From CADEDH01 sp965262175 (lineage in GTDB: Bacteria; Actinomycetota; Acidimicrobiia; Acidimicrobiales; SZUA-35): DNA of 64,000 nucleotides. The position numbers and the translations under genes are program-made. The stretch lies in the NCBI GenBank assembly GCA_965262175.1, contig CBDHES010000002.1, positions 1,240,001 through 1,304,000 of the forward strand, read 5' to 3'. Below are positions 15,832-24,492 of the stretch, in pieces. The notes below the pieces were generated by a model. That model had not been told where the DNA came from and made no database searches. It was given only the letters and a program-made list of their open reading frames with translations. Within the stretch, counting starts at the first letter, position 1. The number at the start of each line of letters is the position of its first letter.

Positions 15832-16365
15832 ATGGCCGTGACGCTCGACGCCGACCCCGACCGGGAACACCACGGGGCCGACGAGCGGGCACGAGAGATC
15901 GAGGCGGTTCTCGACGCCATGGAAGACGCCGCCCCCGGAGCCAGAGCCGAGCACCTCGCCGGGGTCTACGTCTTGAACCGCCCAGGGATCGTCCATCAGG
16001 CCACCGTGGCCGCGTTGATCGTCGCCCTCCGGCCCCTCATCCCGGCCGATCGGCGGGTGCTCCCCGATGTGCGGGTCGGCGCAGGAGAGGCCTGGATCGT
16101 GCCCGACCTCATCGTGGTGAGCGAGGCGACGGTGGCCGCGGCCCGGACGCCGGTCGAGCCCGGCCAGGTCGACCTCATGGTCGAGATCCTGTCCCCGTCG
16201 ACCGAAGCCACCGACCGCGGCGCCAAACGAGCCTTCTGCCAACGGCACCGAATCGACTACTGGCTCGTCACCCCCACCACCGACGGCTGGACCCCGATCG
16301 AGCACCACCCCTACGGGGGCGGCACGATCCCGCCACCGGCCCCGCCCGTCGACCCGAGCACCTGA
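15832..16365 (+). CDS. Uma2 family (DUF820) putative PD-(D/E)XK nuclease, copy 2
   Basis: 177 aa. It shares almost the same first 45 or so residues (through Y-V-L-N-R-P) and the whole C-terminal part from V-E-I-L-S-P-S-T onward with copy 1, while the roughly 65-residue middle is clearly different (for example V-H-Q-A-T-V-A-A-L-I-V instead of L-H-Q-L-I-Q-S-M-L-L-Q). The catalytic residues are conserved in both. The mosaic points to duplication followed by gene conversion or by selection on the middle part. Only 17 nt separate the stop of copy 1 from this start. Confidence 0.82.
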   Translation: MAVTLDADPDREHHGADERAREIEAVLDAMEDAAPGARAEHLAGVYVLNRPGIVHQATVAALIVALRPLIPADRRVLPDVRVGAGEAWIVPDLIVVSEATVAAARTPVEPGQVDLMVEILSPSTEATDRGAKRAFCQRHRIDYWLVTPTTDGWTPIEHHPYGGGTIPPPAPPVDPST

Positions 16366-16432
16366 GCCGACCGGGCGATCATCGCTGGCGGCTCGGCGAC
16401 ACCGGGCACCGGAGCCGGGCCGTGGCCGCCGA

Positions 16433-17668
16433 TCAGCTGCGGGGCACCTCGCTCCAGTTGACGTCCTTGTCGACCCGAGGCTCGCCGGGGAGACCGAGCA
16501 CCTGCTCGCCGAGGATGTTGCGCATGATCTCGCTGGTCCCGCCCTCGATCGAGTTGGCCCGGACCCGGAGGAACCCGTGGCCGACCCCGTTCTCGGCCCC
16601 GGTGGCCGAGAGCTCCTCCGGCCGCCGGAAGGTGTAGTCGTAGCCGACCATGCCCTTGGCGCCGGAGAACTCGACGGCCTTGGCCATGATCGCCTGGTTC
16701 AGCTCGGCGAACGCCAGCTTGGCCACCGAACCCTCTGGTCCGGGGTTGCCGGCCCGACGGTTGGCGCCGGCCCGCATCCCGGTCAACCGGAGGACCTCGG
16801 CGTCGACCCACAGCCGCATCAGGTCATCGCGCCGGACCGCCGTCCGGTCCTCGACCGGCAGGCCGTTCCAGACGTCGACCAGGGAGGCGATCGTCCCCGA
16901 TCCCCGCTTGGGGGCACCGCCGCTCCCGATCGCCGTCCGCTCGTTCATCAGGGTCGTCAACGAGACCCGCCACCCCTCGCCGACATCGCCGATCCGGTTG
17001 GCGTCGGGGATCCGCACGTCGGTCAGGTAGACCTCGTTGAACTCCGCCTCGCCGGTGATCTGACGGAGCGGTCGAACCTCGACCCCCGGGCTCGTCATGT
17101 CGAGGGCGAAGTACGTCATCCCCTTGTGCTTGGGGGTGTCCGGATTGGATCGGGTGACGAGCATCCCCCAGTCGGCGAGGTGGGCGATCGTGTTCCACAC
17201 CTTCTGCCCGTTGACCACCCACTCCTCGCCATCGGGGACGGCCTTGGTGGCCAACCCGGCGAAGTCGCTCCCGGCACCGGGCTCGCTGAACAGCTGACAC
17301 CACCGCTCCTCGCCGGTGAACATCGGGCGGAGGAACCGCCGCTTGTGCTCATCGGTGCCGTGGGTGTGGATGGTCGGGCCGGCCAGGTTCAGGAAGAACC
17401 CGGCGGCCTCGGCCGGCTTGGCTCCAGCCGCCCGGAGCTGCTCCTCGACCATCTTCTGCAGCTGGGGCCGGACACCGAGACCCCCGAACCCCTCGTCGAA
17501 GTAGACCCAGGCCAGGCCGGCGTCGTAGCGGTGACCTCGAAACTCGCGGTTCGACATCGTGGCCGGATCGTGGTTGGCCAGCAGCTCGGCGACAGCGTCG
17601 GCGACGACCTTCGCTTCGGAATCGGCCGGAACGTCGATGCCCGTTGACGGGTCGAGGGTGTTGGTCAT
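16433..17668 (-). CDS. Acyl-CoA dehydrogenase
   Basis: 411 aa. An N-terminal helical domain is followed by the FAD-binding middle region with Q-L-F-S-E-P-G-A-G-S-D-F-A-G-L and W-V-V-N-G-Q-K-V-W-N-T, and by the C-terminal helical domain ending N-S-I-E-G-G-T-S-E-I-M-R-N-I-L-G-E-Q-V-L-G-L-P, both family signatures. It introduces a trans-2,3 double bond into an acyl-CoA and passes electrons to ETF. The substrate range cannot be read; sequences of this kind are common in steroid or branched-chain acid catabolism. ATG 17668 is preferred over 17704 because GACAAT (17675-17680) lies 6 nt upstream. No other beta-oxidation genes are adjacent. Confidence 0.94.
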   Translation of the reverse strand: MTNTLDPSTGIDVPADSEAKVVADAVAELLANHDPATMSNREFRGHRYDAGLAWVYFDEGFGGLGVRPQLQKMVEEQLRAAGAKPAEAAGFFLNLAGPTIHTHGTDEHKRRFLRPMFTGEERWCQLFSEPGAGSDFAGLATKAVPDGEEWVVNGQKVWNTIAHLADWGMLVTRSNPDTPKHKGMTYFALDMTSPGVEVRPLRQITGEAEFNEVYLTDVRIPDANRIGDVGEGWRVSLTTLMNERTAIGSGGAPKRGSGTIASLVDVWNGLPVEDRTAVRRDDLMRLWVDAEVLRLTGMRAGANRRAGNPGPEGSVAKLAFAELNQAIMAKAVEFSGAKGMVGYDYTFRRPEELSATGAENGVGHGFLRVRANSIEGGTSEIMRNILGEQVLGLPGEPRVDKDVNWSEVPRS

Positions 17669-17674
17669 GGGCTC

Positions 17675-17680
17675 ATTGTC
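17675..17680 (-). promoter_or_regulatory. -10-like GACAAT of the acyl-CoA dehydrogenase gene
   Basis: On the minus strand it ends 6 nt before ATG 17668, the leaderless spacing. It is divergent from TATCCT at 17764-17769. Confidence 0.45.
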
Positions 17681-17763
17681 CCGGACCGGACCCCGGTGCG
17701 CCAAGCCACGACGACCGGTTGACGACGACCAACCGTGTGACCTCGCGTGCTATGGCGCAGCCC

Positions 17764-17769
17764 TATCCT
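17764..17769 (+). promoter_or_regulatory. Leaderless-type -10 TATCCT of the SUKH-like gene
   Basis: TATCCT, 7 nt and GTG 17777. It overrides the longer frame that opens at 17747, because translation from there would begin upstream of the promoter. Confidence 0.55.
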
Positions 17770-17776
17770 CGACCGG

Positions 17777-18211
17777 GTGGATGGGGACCATCTCTCGCTC
17801 CCACCGAGACTCCGACGGCTGACCCAGTCGGGGGCGTGGAGCGCGGCCAGCGGGCCGCCCACCGAGGTGGTGGCGGTCGTCGACCCCGACGAGGTCGACC
17901 TCAACCTCTACGGGCCGCCGTTCCGCTCTCTCGCAACCGAGCTGGTGGAGCAGGAGCTGGCCGACTCGACCTTCTGGGCCGATCACGGCGCGATCGACCA
18001 GCTCGATCCTGGGCGAGCCCTCCTGATCGGCGACTTCGGCCTGGGCTCGGACTCGCCGATCATCCTCGACTACCGCCAGGGGCCGGACCCTGTGGTTCGC
18101 AAACTGGCGTGGGTCACCGTCGACGAGGGGACCGGTTGGTCGATCCACAACTCCTGGCCGATGATCGCCCGGTCGTTCGACGAGCTCGCCGACCGGCTCG
18201 GTCTTCCCTGA
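17777..18211 (+). CDS. Small protein resembling the SMI1/KNR4 (SUKH) fold
   Basis: 144 aa. L-L-I-G-D-F-G-L-G-S-D-S-P-I-I-L-D-Y-R follows the central SUKH pattern (a short strand, then G-x-x-x-x-D-x-I-x-L-D), and the end S-F-D-E-L-A-D-R-L-G-L resembles the last helix with F-x-x-W/L. SUKH proteins include immunity proteins of toxin systems, but no toxin gene is adjacent; the neighbour is a STAND ATPase on the other strand, 39 nt away tail to tail. The family call is by pattern only. Confidence 0.5.
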   Translation: MDGDHLSLPPRLRRLTQSGAWSAASGPPTEVVAVVDPDEVDLNLYGPPFRSLATELVEQELADSTFWADHGAIDQLDPGRALLIGDFGLGSDSPIILDYRQGPDPVVRKLAWVTVDEGTGWSIHNSWPMIARSFDELADRLGLP

Positions 18212-18250
18212 CCCGGCCCGGACGCCGCTTCCGGCCACAGCACCGGATCG

Positions 18251-20953
18251 CTAGGGCGACGCCTCGGTCCGTACCGACCAGGCCACCGGGTGCTCGGGAT
18301 CGTAGACGCACCACGTCCCGGTCCTGACCGAGTGCGCCAGGTGCCGACCGAGGTCCTCGTCGTACTCGCCGACCCGCTTGATGGCGGCTCGGAGCCGCCA
18401 GGTCACGGCCGACCGGGCCCGTTCGGCGGCCGATCCGACCGACCGGGCCCGCCGACCGAGGCCGAGGCCGGCCGCGAGCTGGTCGACGAGTGCGTCGAGC
18501 TCGAGCTCGGCCCGGGCCGCCCGCTCGGGATCATTGGCGGCCCCCGCCTCGTCGATATCGGTCTGGAGGTCTCGGATGCGGGCCTGATACTCCCGGGTGG
18601 CCCGCTCATCGATCATCGGCCCGGCGTCGCCGGTGTCGACGCCGCCCATCAGTTCCAGGGCGTGCACCTCGACCCCCGACCGCCCGATCAGGATGGCCAG
18701 GTCGGCGAGCCCCTTCATCGCCGGGAGGACGAGCGGCTCCCCCGAACCGAGACCGACCTCCCAACCGGCCGCCACCCGATGCCACCGCCCGTCGGCGACG
18801 CCTGCGGCGGCGACCGGTCGACCATCGTGCTTCGCCTCGTCGCCGACGTCCGGGCCCACCTCGGCGACCAACGCCCGTCGAGCCGCCTCCAGGCGACCGA
18901 CCCAGGATCCCGAGGGGCCGGCGATCGATGCCGGGCCGACCAACTCATCCAGCGCCGGATCGACGATCCCGGGCTCGAAGACGAACCCCTGGACGACCGG
19001 CGCCAGCCGCACCAGCTGGCGGGCCATCGTCTCATCGCCGTGGCGCAGCGCGAGCCAGGCCAGGAGGCGGAGCAGATGCACATGTGACTCCTGACGGAGG
19101 TCACCGAGCCGAGCGTGCTCCTCGATCGCCGCCAGGACGGTCGAAAGCGCCCCGTCCCATCCCCGTTGGTGGACCGCCAGCCACACCTCGAGACGGGTCA
19201 GCGCCGCCGCGCCACTCGGATAGTCGACCCGGGCGAGCAGGTCGCGCACCACGTCGAGCTGCTGGCGAGCCCGGTCGGGGTGGCCGAGGATGAGCTCCGC
19301 ACGGGCCGCCATCTCGACGGCCAGGATGAGGTTGAGGGTGTCGCCCTGCTCGGCGGCGTCGGCGACGATGGCTCCGACGTCGTCGAGGACGGCCCGATCC
19401 GGCCGGGCCGACATCCGAGCGGAAACCAGGCTGATTCGAATCAGGTTCTCGTACGACGGGGCACCGAGCAGCTTCGCCGCCTCCAGCGAGCGCTCGAGGG
19501 CCCCGACCGCCTCGTCCCAGTTCCCGGCGTGGATGGCGGCGAAGGCGAGAACCCGGTTGCCCATGAACCGAGCCATCCGCTCGTCGGCATCGACCACGCC
19601 GTTGGCCACCCGGTTCGCCTCCCGGACCCGACCCACGAGGAGCAGGGCGGTGGCCCAGACCGCTCCGGTGGTGGCCCGCAGCGGTTCGGTGCCGCTCGGC
19701 CAACGCTCGAGCGATCGCCGACCCACCGCCTCGATCTCGGCCGACCGGGAGTCGTGGGCCAACCCCCAGAGCGGCTGGTACAGGGCGAAGGCCCTGTCGC
19801 CGGTGGCGTCGCCGTCGATGCAGTGCTCGATCGCCGAGATGATGCTCCGGTAGACCGCCATCAACTGACCGAGCAACTCCCCCGACCACACCCCGAGCGA
19901 CTGTTCGACGATGTCGTTGGCCCGAGCCGTCATCACCTCGACGAATCGATCGACCACCACCGGCAGGTCGTCGCCCAGGCGGTCGGCGGCGTAGGTCCGG
20001 AGGGTTTCGAGCACGCGGTAGCGGAACGGCCCGCCGGCGGGTTCGACGACCACCAGCGACCGATCGACCAGGCCGGACAGCAGCTCGACCGTGGCGGTCT
20101 CGCCCGACCCTGCAGGACCGGCAACGGCATGGGCCAGGGCGACGTCGAAGCGACCGCGGAAGACGCCGAGCCGATTGAAGAAGAGACGCTCGCCGTCGTC
20201 GAGCAGCCGGTAGCTGGCGTCGATGGCGGCGGTGAGGCTGCGGTGTCGCCGCTCGCCGCGGCGACGACTCAACACGTCCAGCCGCTCCTCGATCAGGTCG
20301 AGCAGCGCCTCCGGGGGGATCGATCGGGTCCGGGCGGCGGCCAGCTCGATGGCCAGGGGCATCCCGTCCAGCCGGCGACACAGCACCCCGACGGTGGCCA
20401 GCGTCACGTCATCGTCGTCGAGGGTGGCACCGGCCGAGCGGGCCCGTTCCAGGAAGAGCGAGACCGCTGGTGACGCCGCCGGGTCGGCCGACTCGTCGGT
20501 GAGGGGCACCGCCAGTGGATCGACCGGGACGAGGTGCTCGCCGTCGAGGTCGAGCGGCTCGCGGCTGGTGGCCAGGAAGCTGATCTCCGGGTTCCGCTCC
20601 TGGAGGCGCATGATCAGGTCGGCCACGCCGTCGAGGACGTGCTCGCAGTTGTCCAGGACCAGCAGAGACCGTCGGCCATCGAGCGCCGTCGCCAGCTCGC
20701 CGAGGTCGTCGAGCCCGAGCTGGGCGGCGGCGGCCGACGCGACATCGGTCGCCTCGTCCAGCGGGGCGAGCTCGATCACGGTGGCCTCGTCGGGGAACCG
20801 ATCCCGGTCGAGCCGCTCGACCACCTCGAGCGCCAACCGGGTCTTGCCGACACCGCCCGGTCCGATCAACGTCACCAGAGCTCGCGTCCCGACCAGCGCC
20901 GAGACGGCGTCGAGCGCCGCCTCGCGTCCGATGAGCGCGGACCGGGCCACCAT
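18251..20953 (-). CDS. STAND-type (AfsR/MalT-like) ATPase with a helical repeat region, putative signalling protein
   Basis: About 900 aa from ATG 20953 (909 aa from 20980). The N-terminus is a nucleotide-binding NB-ARC-like domain with L-I-G-P-G-G-V-G-K-T-R-L-A-L-E-V (Walker A), L-L-V-L-D-N-C-E-H-V (Walker B) and L-A-T-S-R-E-P-L (sensor), then G-M-P-L-A-I-E-L-A-A-A-R. A long helical TPR-like part follows, and the last 100 residues end in a conserved A-E-R-A-R-S-A-V-T-W-R-L-R-A-A-I-K-R-V module seen in actinobacterial relatives. Unlike LuxR-type members, no helix-turn-helix is present at either end, so output must be through protein contacts. ATG 20953 is favoured weakly by GAGACT, 6 nt upstream. 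Confidence 0.85.
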   Translation of the reverse strand: MVARSALIGREAALDAVSALVGTRALVTLIGPGGVGKTRLALEVVERLDRDRFPDEATVIELAPLDEATDVASAAAAQLGLDDLGELATALDGRRSLLVLDNCEHVLDGVADLIMRLQERNPEISFLATSREPLDLDGEHLVPVDPLAVPLTDESADPAASPAVSLFLERARSAGATLDDDDVTLATVGVLCRRLDGMPLAIELAAARTRSIPPEALLDLIEERLDVLSRRRGERRHRSLTAAIDASYRLLDDGERLFFNRLGVFRGRFDVALAHAVAGPAGSGETATVELLSGLVDRSLVVVEPAGGPFRYRVLETLRTYAADRLGDDLPVVVDRFVEVMTARANDIVEQSLGVWSGELLGQLMAVYRSIISAIEHCIDGDATGDRAFALYQPLWGLAHDSRSAEIEAVGRRSLERWPSGTEPLRATTGAVWATALLLVGRVREANRVANGVVDADERMARFMGNRVLAFAAIHAGNWDEAVGALERSLEAAKLLGAPSYENLIRISLVSARMSARPDRAVLDDVGAIVADAAEQGDTLNLILAVEMAARAELILGHPDRARQQLDVVRDLLARVDYPSGAAALTRLEVWLAVHQRGWDGALSTVLAAIEEHARLGDLRQESHVHLLRLLAWLALRHGDETMARQLVRLAPVVQGFVFEPGIVDPALDELVGPASIAGPSGSWVGRLEAARRALVAEVGPDVGDEAKHDGRPVAAAGVADGRWHRVAAGWEVGLGSGEPLVLPAMKGLADLAILIGRSGVEVHALELMGGVDTGDAGPMIDERATREYQARIRDLQTDIDEAGAANDPERAARAELELDALVDQLAAGLGLGRRARSVGSAAERARSAVTWRLRAAIKRVGEYDEDLGRHLAHSVRTGTWCVYDPEHPVAWSVRTEASP

Positions 20954-21066
20954 GGACGCAGTCTCGCATGGATCGGCCACGACCCAGGTCGTCGACCGAG
21001 CCCGAACCGGTGGGAACCGACCGGCAGGCGGTCACACGGTCCGAGATGTCGCCGGCCATGACCCCC

Positions 21067-21072
21067 TAGGCT
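21067..21072 (+). promoter_or_regulatory. -10-like TAGGCT of the DUF4126 gene
   Basis: The start codon is about 47 nt downstream and out of leaderless spacing; GGGAGG lies about 7-12 nt before ATG 21120. So this looks like a leadered promoter with a short 5' UTR. Confidence 0.35.
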
Positions 21073-21119
21073 CCGGGCGACGGAAGGCGGGGCTCGAAGC
21101 TCCGGGTGGGAGGACGACG

Positions 21120-21701
21120 ATGGAGGCGCTGGTCGGGCTGGGGAGCGGGTTCGGGCTGTCGACCAGCGCCGGGCTCAACGCCTACATCCCGACGCTGATG
21201 GTGGCGGTCATGACCCGCCTCGGGCTCATCGAGCTCGACGCACCCTACGACGCCCTCGGCAGCTGGTGGGCCATCGCGGCACTGTCCGGCCTGTTGGTGG
21301 TCGAGCTGTTCGTCGACAAGATCCCGGTCGTCGATTCGATCAACGACGTCATCCAGACCGTCGTCCGGCCCGGCGCAGGGGCGATCCTCTTCGCCGCCAC
21401 CGCCGACCTCGACCCGACCCTCTCGGTGATCCTCGGGATCGTGCTCGCCGGTGGTGTCCACACCACCAAGATGGCGACCCGGCCGGTCGTCACCGCGGCC
21501 AGCGCCGGGACCGGCAACTGGTTGGTGTCGATCGTCGAGGACATCGTCGCCTTCGTCGTCGCCCTCCTGGCCATCCTCGCTCCCGTCGTGGCGGCGGTGC
21601 TGGTCATGGTGTTCTTCGTGTGGGTGATCCGGCTCTACCGCCGCCGCCGACGACGTCGTCGGGCCCGGGCCGAGCGACGAGGGCCGGCCCCCGCCGGTTG
21701 A
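21120..21701 (+). CDS. DUF4126 family membrane protein
   Basis: 193 aa. It begins with G-L-G-S-G-F-G-L-S-T-S-A-G-L-N-A-Y-I-P, the DUF4126 hallmark, and has about four to five membrane helices followed by an R-rich cytoplasmic tail. Family function is unknown. The long frame that opens at 20223 is antisense to the STAND gene; the real start at 21120 is preceded by GGGAGG. The gene ends 22 nt from the stop of the convergent EngB gene. Confidence 0.85.
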   Translation: MEALVGLGSGFGLSTSAGLNAYIPTLMVAVMTRLGLIELDAPYDALGSWWAIAALSGLLVVELFVDKIPVVDSINDVIQTVVRPGAGAILFAATADLDPTLSVILGIVLAGGVHTTKMATRPVVTAASAGTGNWLVSIVEDIVAFVVALLAILAPVVAAVLVMVFFVWVIRLYRRRRRRRRARAERRGPAPAG

Positions 21702-21723
21702 GCGGACGGCCGACCGGCGCCGC

Positions 21724-22305
21724 TCACTCCAGCCAGGCGAGGATCAACGATCGGAGCCGGTCGATCCCGGTCCCCGTCGCCGAGCTGACCCAGACCACGT
21801 CGCCGACGTCGAGATCGCATCCGGCGGCCAGGTCCCGGGTGCGGCGGTGCCGCTTCGACGACTTGACCTTGTCGTGCTTGGTGGCGACCACGGTGTGGGG
21901 CAGGTCGTTGGCCCGGAGCCAGGCCAACATGTCGGTGTCGAGGTTGGTGGGGCCGATCGCCCCGTCGACGAGAACGATGACCATCGTCAGGCCCTCCCGC
22001 TCCAGGAGGTAGCGCTCGATCATGGCCTGCCACGACGCCCGGAGCTGCTTGGACGCCGCGGCGTAGCCGTAGCCGGGGAGGTCCATGACGCTGCCCCCGC
22101 CGTCGACCGCGAACAGGTTGAGGAGCCGGGTCCGGCCGGGGGTGTTGCTGACCCGGGCCAGGTTCTTGCGGTTCCCGAGGGCGTTGACCAACGACGACTT
22201 GCCGACGTTGGAACGGCCCACGATCGCCACCTCGGCCTCGCTGGGCGGGAGGGCGTCGACCGAGTCGCCGGACGTGATGAAGCTCATCTGCAGGGGGCGG
22301 GCCAT
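21724..22305 (-). CDS. engB: Ribosome-biogenesis GTP-binding protein YihA/YsxC (EngB)
   Basis: 193 aa. The G1 motif G-R-S-N-V-G-K-S-S, G3 D-L-P-G-Y-G-Y and G4 T-K-H-D are all present, and N-T-P-G-R-T is the switch I region typical of EngB. It is a GTPase needed for late assembly of the large ribosomal subunit in most bacteria. ATG 22305 lies 11 nt after the stop of the FMN-dependent dehydrogenase gene (M-A-R-P-L-Q-M-S); an internal ATG at 22287 is possible. Co-transcription with the upstream dehydrogenase is likely. Confidence 0.94.
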   Translation of the reverse strand: MARPLQMSFITSGDSVDALPPSEAEVAIVGRSNVGKSSLVNALGNRKNLARVSNTPGRTRLLNLFAVDGGGSVMDLPGYGYAAASKQLRASWQAMIERYLLEREGLTMVIVLVDGAIGPTNLDTDMLAWLRANDLPHTVVATKHDKVKSSKRHRRTRDLAAGCDLDVGDVVWVSSATGTGIDRLRSLILAWLE

Positions 22306-22316
22306 CGCCGTCAGCG

Positions 22317-23537
22317 TCAGTCCCGCCACCGGACCAGCTCGGCGCTGATGTCGGCGATCTGCTGGATGCCGGTCAGGGCCATGGTCCGCTCCATCCCCTC
22401 GGCCAGGAACCGGAGCAGGTGGTCGACTCCCCGCTCCCCGGCCGCGCCGAGGGCGTACAGGTAGGGCCGACCCATCATGACCCCGTCGGCCCCCAGGGCC
22501 AGGGCCTTCACGATGTCGGATCCCCGCCGAACGCCGCCGTCGCACAGGATGGTGATCTGCCCCCCGACCTCGTCGGCCACCGGTTGGACCAGCTCGACCA
22601 CCGACGGCGCGTCGTCGAGCTGGCGGCCACCGTGGTTCGACAGGGCGATGCCGGCCACGCCGGCGTCGACCGCCAGCTTGGCGTCGGCCACGGTCTGGAT
22701 CCCCTTGAGGACGATCGGACCAGACCACACCGATTGCAGCCACTCGACGTCGGCCCATGACAGCGCCGGGTCGAACTGCTCGTTGATGTAGGTGCTGAGG
22801 TTGACTGCGGTCGAGCCGTCGCCGGCGTCGTTGTCGCCGGCGACGCTGGCAAAGGTGATCGGGTCGTTGCGGAGGAAGTCGAGCGTCCACGACGGATGGG
22901 CGATGCCGTCGATGATGGTGTCGAGGCCGATCTTGGGAGGAAGGGTCATACCCCGCCGGACGTCGCGCTCCCGCCGGCCCAGCACCGCGGTGTCGACCGT
23001 GAGGACGATCGCCTCGTAGCCGGCGGCGGCCGCCCGATCGATCAGGTCCCGCACCAGGCCCCGATCCCGCCAGGTGTAGACCTGGAACCACTTCGGCCCG
23101 TCGGAGACCGTGGCGACCTCCTCGATCGACCGGGTCCCCATCGTCGACAGGGTGTAGGGGATCCCGGCCCGGGCCGCGGCCCGAGCCACCGCCAGCTCAC
23201 CCTGAGGGTCGGCGATTCGGGTGAAGCCGGTCGGTGACAACACGAGGGGCATGGGGAGCGGCCGATCGAACAGGGTGGACGTCGTGTCGACCTTGGAGAC
23301 ATCGCGCAGCACCCGAGGCTGGAACTCGATCCGCCCGAAGGAGGCGACGTTGCGGTCCAGGGTCCGCTCATCTTCGGCGCCACCGTCGATGTAGTCGAAC
23401 ACCCCGGCCGGAAGCCGCCGCTTGGCCAACCGGCGGAGGTCGGCCACGTCGGCCGCCCCGGCCAGGCGCCGCTCGACCGGGTCGAGCTCCACCGGCCGGA
23501 GCTGCACCACCGACCGCACCGTTTCAACGATTCCCAT
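22317..23537 (-). CDS. FMN-dependent alpha-hydroxy acid dehydrogenase (LldD type)
   Basis: 406 aa. It has the TIM-barrel family marks: F-D-Y-I-D-G-G-A-E-D-E near the N-terminus, L-S-P-T-G-F-T, and L-S-N-H-G-G-R-Q-L-D with the catalytic histidine and the substrate-binding arginine. It oxidises an L-2-hydroxy acid (lactate-like) to the keto acid with FMN. Mycofactocin-linked paralogues (MftD) have the same fold, but the N-terminus here is of LldD kind and no mft genes are nearby. ATG 23537 is supported by TACGAT at 23544-23549, 6 nt upstream. Confidence 0.9.
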   Translation of the reverse strand: MGIVETVRSVVQLRPVELDPVERRLAGAADVADLRRLAKRRLPAGVFDYIDGGAEDERTLDRNVASFGRIEFQPRVLRDVSKVDTTSTLFDRPLPMPLVLSPTGFTRIADPQGELAVARAAARAGIPYTLSTMGTRSIEEVATVSDGPKWFQVYTWRDRGLVRDLIDRAAAAGYEAIVLTVDTAVLGRRERDVRRGMTLPPKIGLDTIIDGIAHPSWTLDFLRNDPITFASVAGDNDAGDGSTAVNLSTYINEQFDPALSWADVEWLQSVWSGPIVLKGIQTVADAKLAVDAGVAGIALSNHGGRQLDDAPSVVELVQPVADEVGGQITILCDGGVRRGSDIVKALALGADGVMMGRPYLYALGAAGERGVDHLLRFLAEGMERTMALTGIQQIADISAELVRWRD

Positions 23538-23543
23538 CGCTCC

Positions 23544-23549
23544 ATCGTA
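23544..23549 (-). promoter_or_regulatory. Leaderless-type -10 TACGAT of the hydroxyacid dehydrogenase-engB operon
   Basis: On the minus strand the hexamer ends 6 nt before ATG 23537. Confidence 0.5.
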
Positions 23550-23659
23550 CGCCCGGCCGCCCGCCGGATCGTCCGCCGCTCCACTACCGTGAACTCCTCG
23601 GTCGAGGCCATCACGGCTGGGTCACCGATCGGAACGTCGGGCAAGGGTGGAGCGACAGG

Positions 23660-24364
23660 ATGAGCGACTTCCCGCAAGGGCAGGGCTGGTGGCAGGCGTC
23701 GGACGGGAAGTGGTATCCCCCGAGCGGTCAGGCCTCGCCCTCCGCCGATCCCTCGTTGGCCGGGGCCGCACCGCCGTCGGGACCGCCGGCCCACGGCGCA
23801 CCCCCTCCCGCCGGCGCACCCCCCTACGGCGGACCGGCCCCGGCCGGTGCCCCGCCCTACGGCCCGCCCCCGGCCGGCTACCCGGCCTACGGCGCCCCGC
23901 CGCCCAGGAAGAGCGGCGGACGGACGGTCTGGATCGTGCTGGCGGTGGTCCTCGGCCTCATCGTCCTCGGATGCGCCGGCTGTGTCGGCCTCGTCTACTG
24001 GGGAGCCGAACAGGCCGGGACGAGCCTCGGCGAGCTGATCGACGAGGCGACGCTCGACTTCACCGGCGCCGAACGGGCCGACGATCCAGCATCGTGTGAC
24101 GTCATCGGCTTCCAGTTCGACGGCTCCGACGACTACCTGGTCGAGGCGACCCTGACCAACACCAGCGGCGTCCCGTCCCACTACCGGGTCGAGTACGAGC
24201 TCCTCGGTCCGGCGGACGACTTCCTCGGCAGCGACGAGGTCATCATCAGCAACGTCGACCCCGACCAGACGGTCCGCGACTCACCCCTCGGTGTCGTCGC
24301 CGGCACGGTCGCTCCCGAAGAGGTCTCCTGCTCGGTGACCGAGGTCTTGCGGATCGACGCCTGA
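23660..24364 (+). CDS. Proline-rich single-pass membrane protein with an extracellular domain, function unknown
   Basis: 234 aa. The start Q-G-Q-G-W-W-Q-A-S-D-G-K-W-Y-P-P is the short WW-like head seen in many actinobacterial membrane proteins. A P/G/A-rich stretch with Y-G-x-P repeats follows, then one membrane helix (about residues 93-115, V-W-I-V-L-A-V-V-L-G-L-I-V-L-G) and an outside domain of about 100 residues shaped like a small beta-sandwich (FxLYD-like: V-E-A-T-L-T-N-T-S-G). GGAG sits 7 nt before ATG 23660. The frame opening at 23234 runs antisense to the hydroxyacid dehydrogenase and is not used. Confidence 0.7.
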   Translation: MSDFPQGQGWWQASDGKWYPPSGQASPSADPSLAGAAPPSGPPAHGAPPPAGAPPYGGPAPAGAPPYGPPPAGYPAYGAPPPRKSGGRTVWIVLAVVLGLIVLGCAGCVGLVYWGAEQAGTSLGELIDEATLDFTGAERADDPASCDVIGFQFDGSDDYLVEATLTNTSGVPSHYRVEYELLGPADDFLGSDEVIISNVDPDQTVRDSPLGVVAGTVAPEEVSCSVTEVLRIDA

Positions 24365-24457
24365 GCCGAGGCCAAACCGCACCAAATCGCCGCTGCTGGG
24401 CGTTCCCACCTGCCAAAACCGGGTCGCTCTTCCCATTCGACGTCGAGATCGTCCCAG

Positions 24458-24463
24458 TACCCT
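24458..24463 (+). promoter_or_regulatory. -10-like TACCCT of the first glycosyltransferase gene
   Basis: It lies about 30 nt before ATG 24493. AGGAGG at 24483-24488 is 4 nt from the ATG, so this gene has a short leader with a perfect Shine-Dalgarno sequence. Confidence 0.45.
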
Positions 24464-24492
24464 GCACGTTGGGCCAGGGCGTAGGAGGGCTG

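Noticed and set aside
17747..17776. Start at 17747 for the SUKH-like gene
   Set aside because: The promoter TATCCT lies inside this stretch, so the mRNA should begin at GTG 17777.
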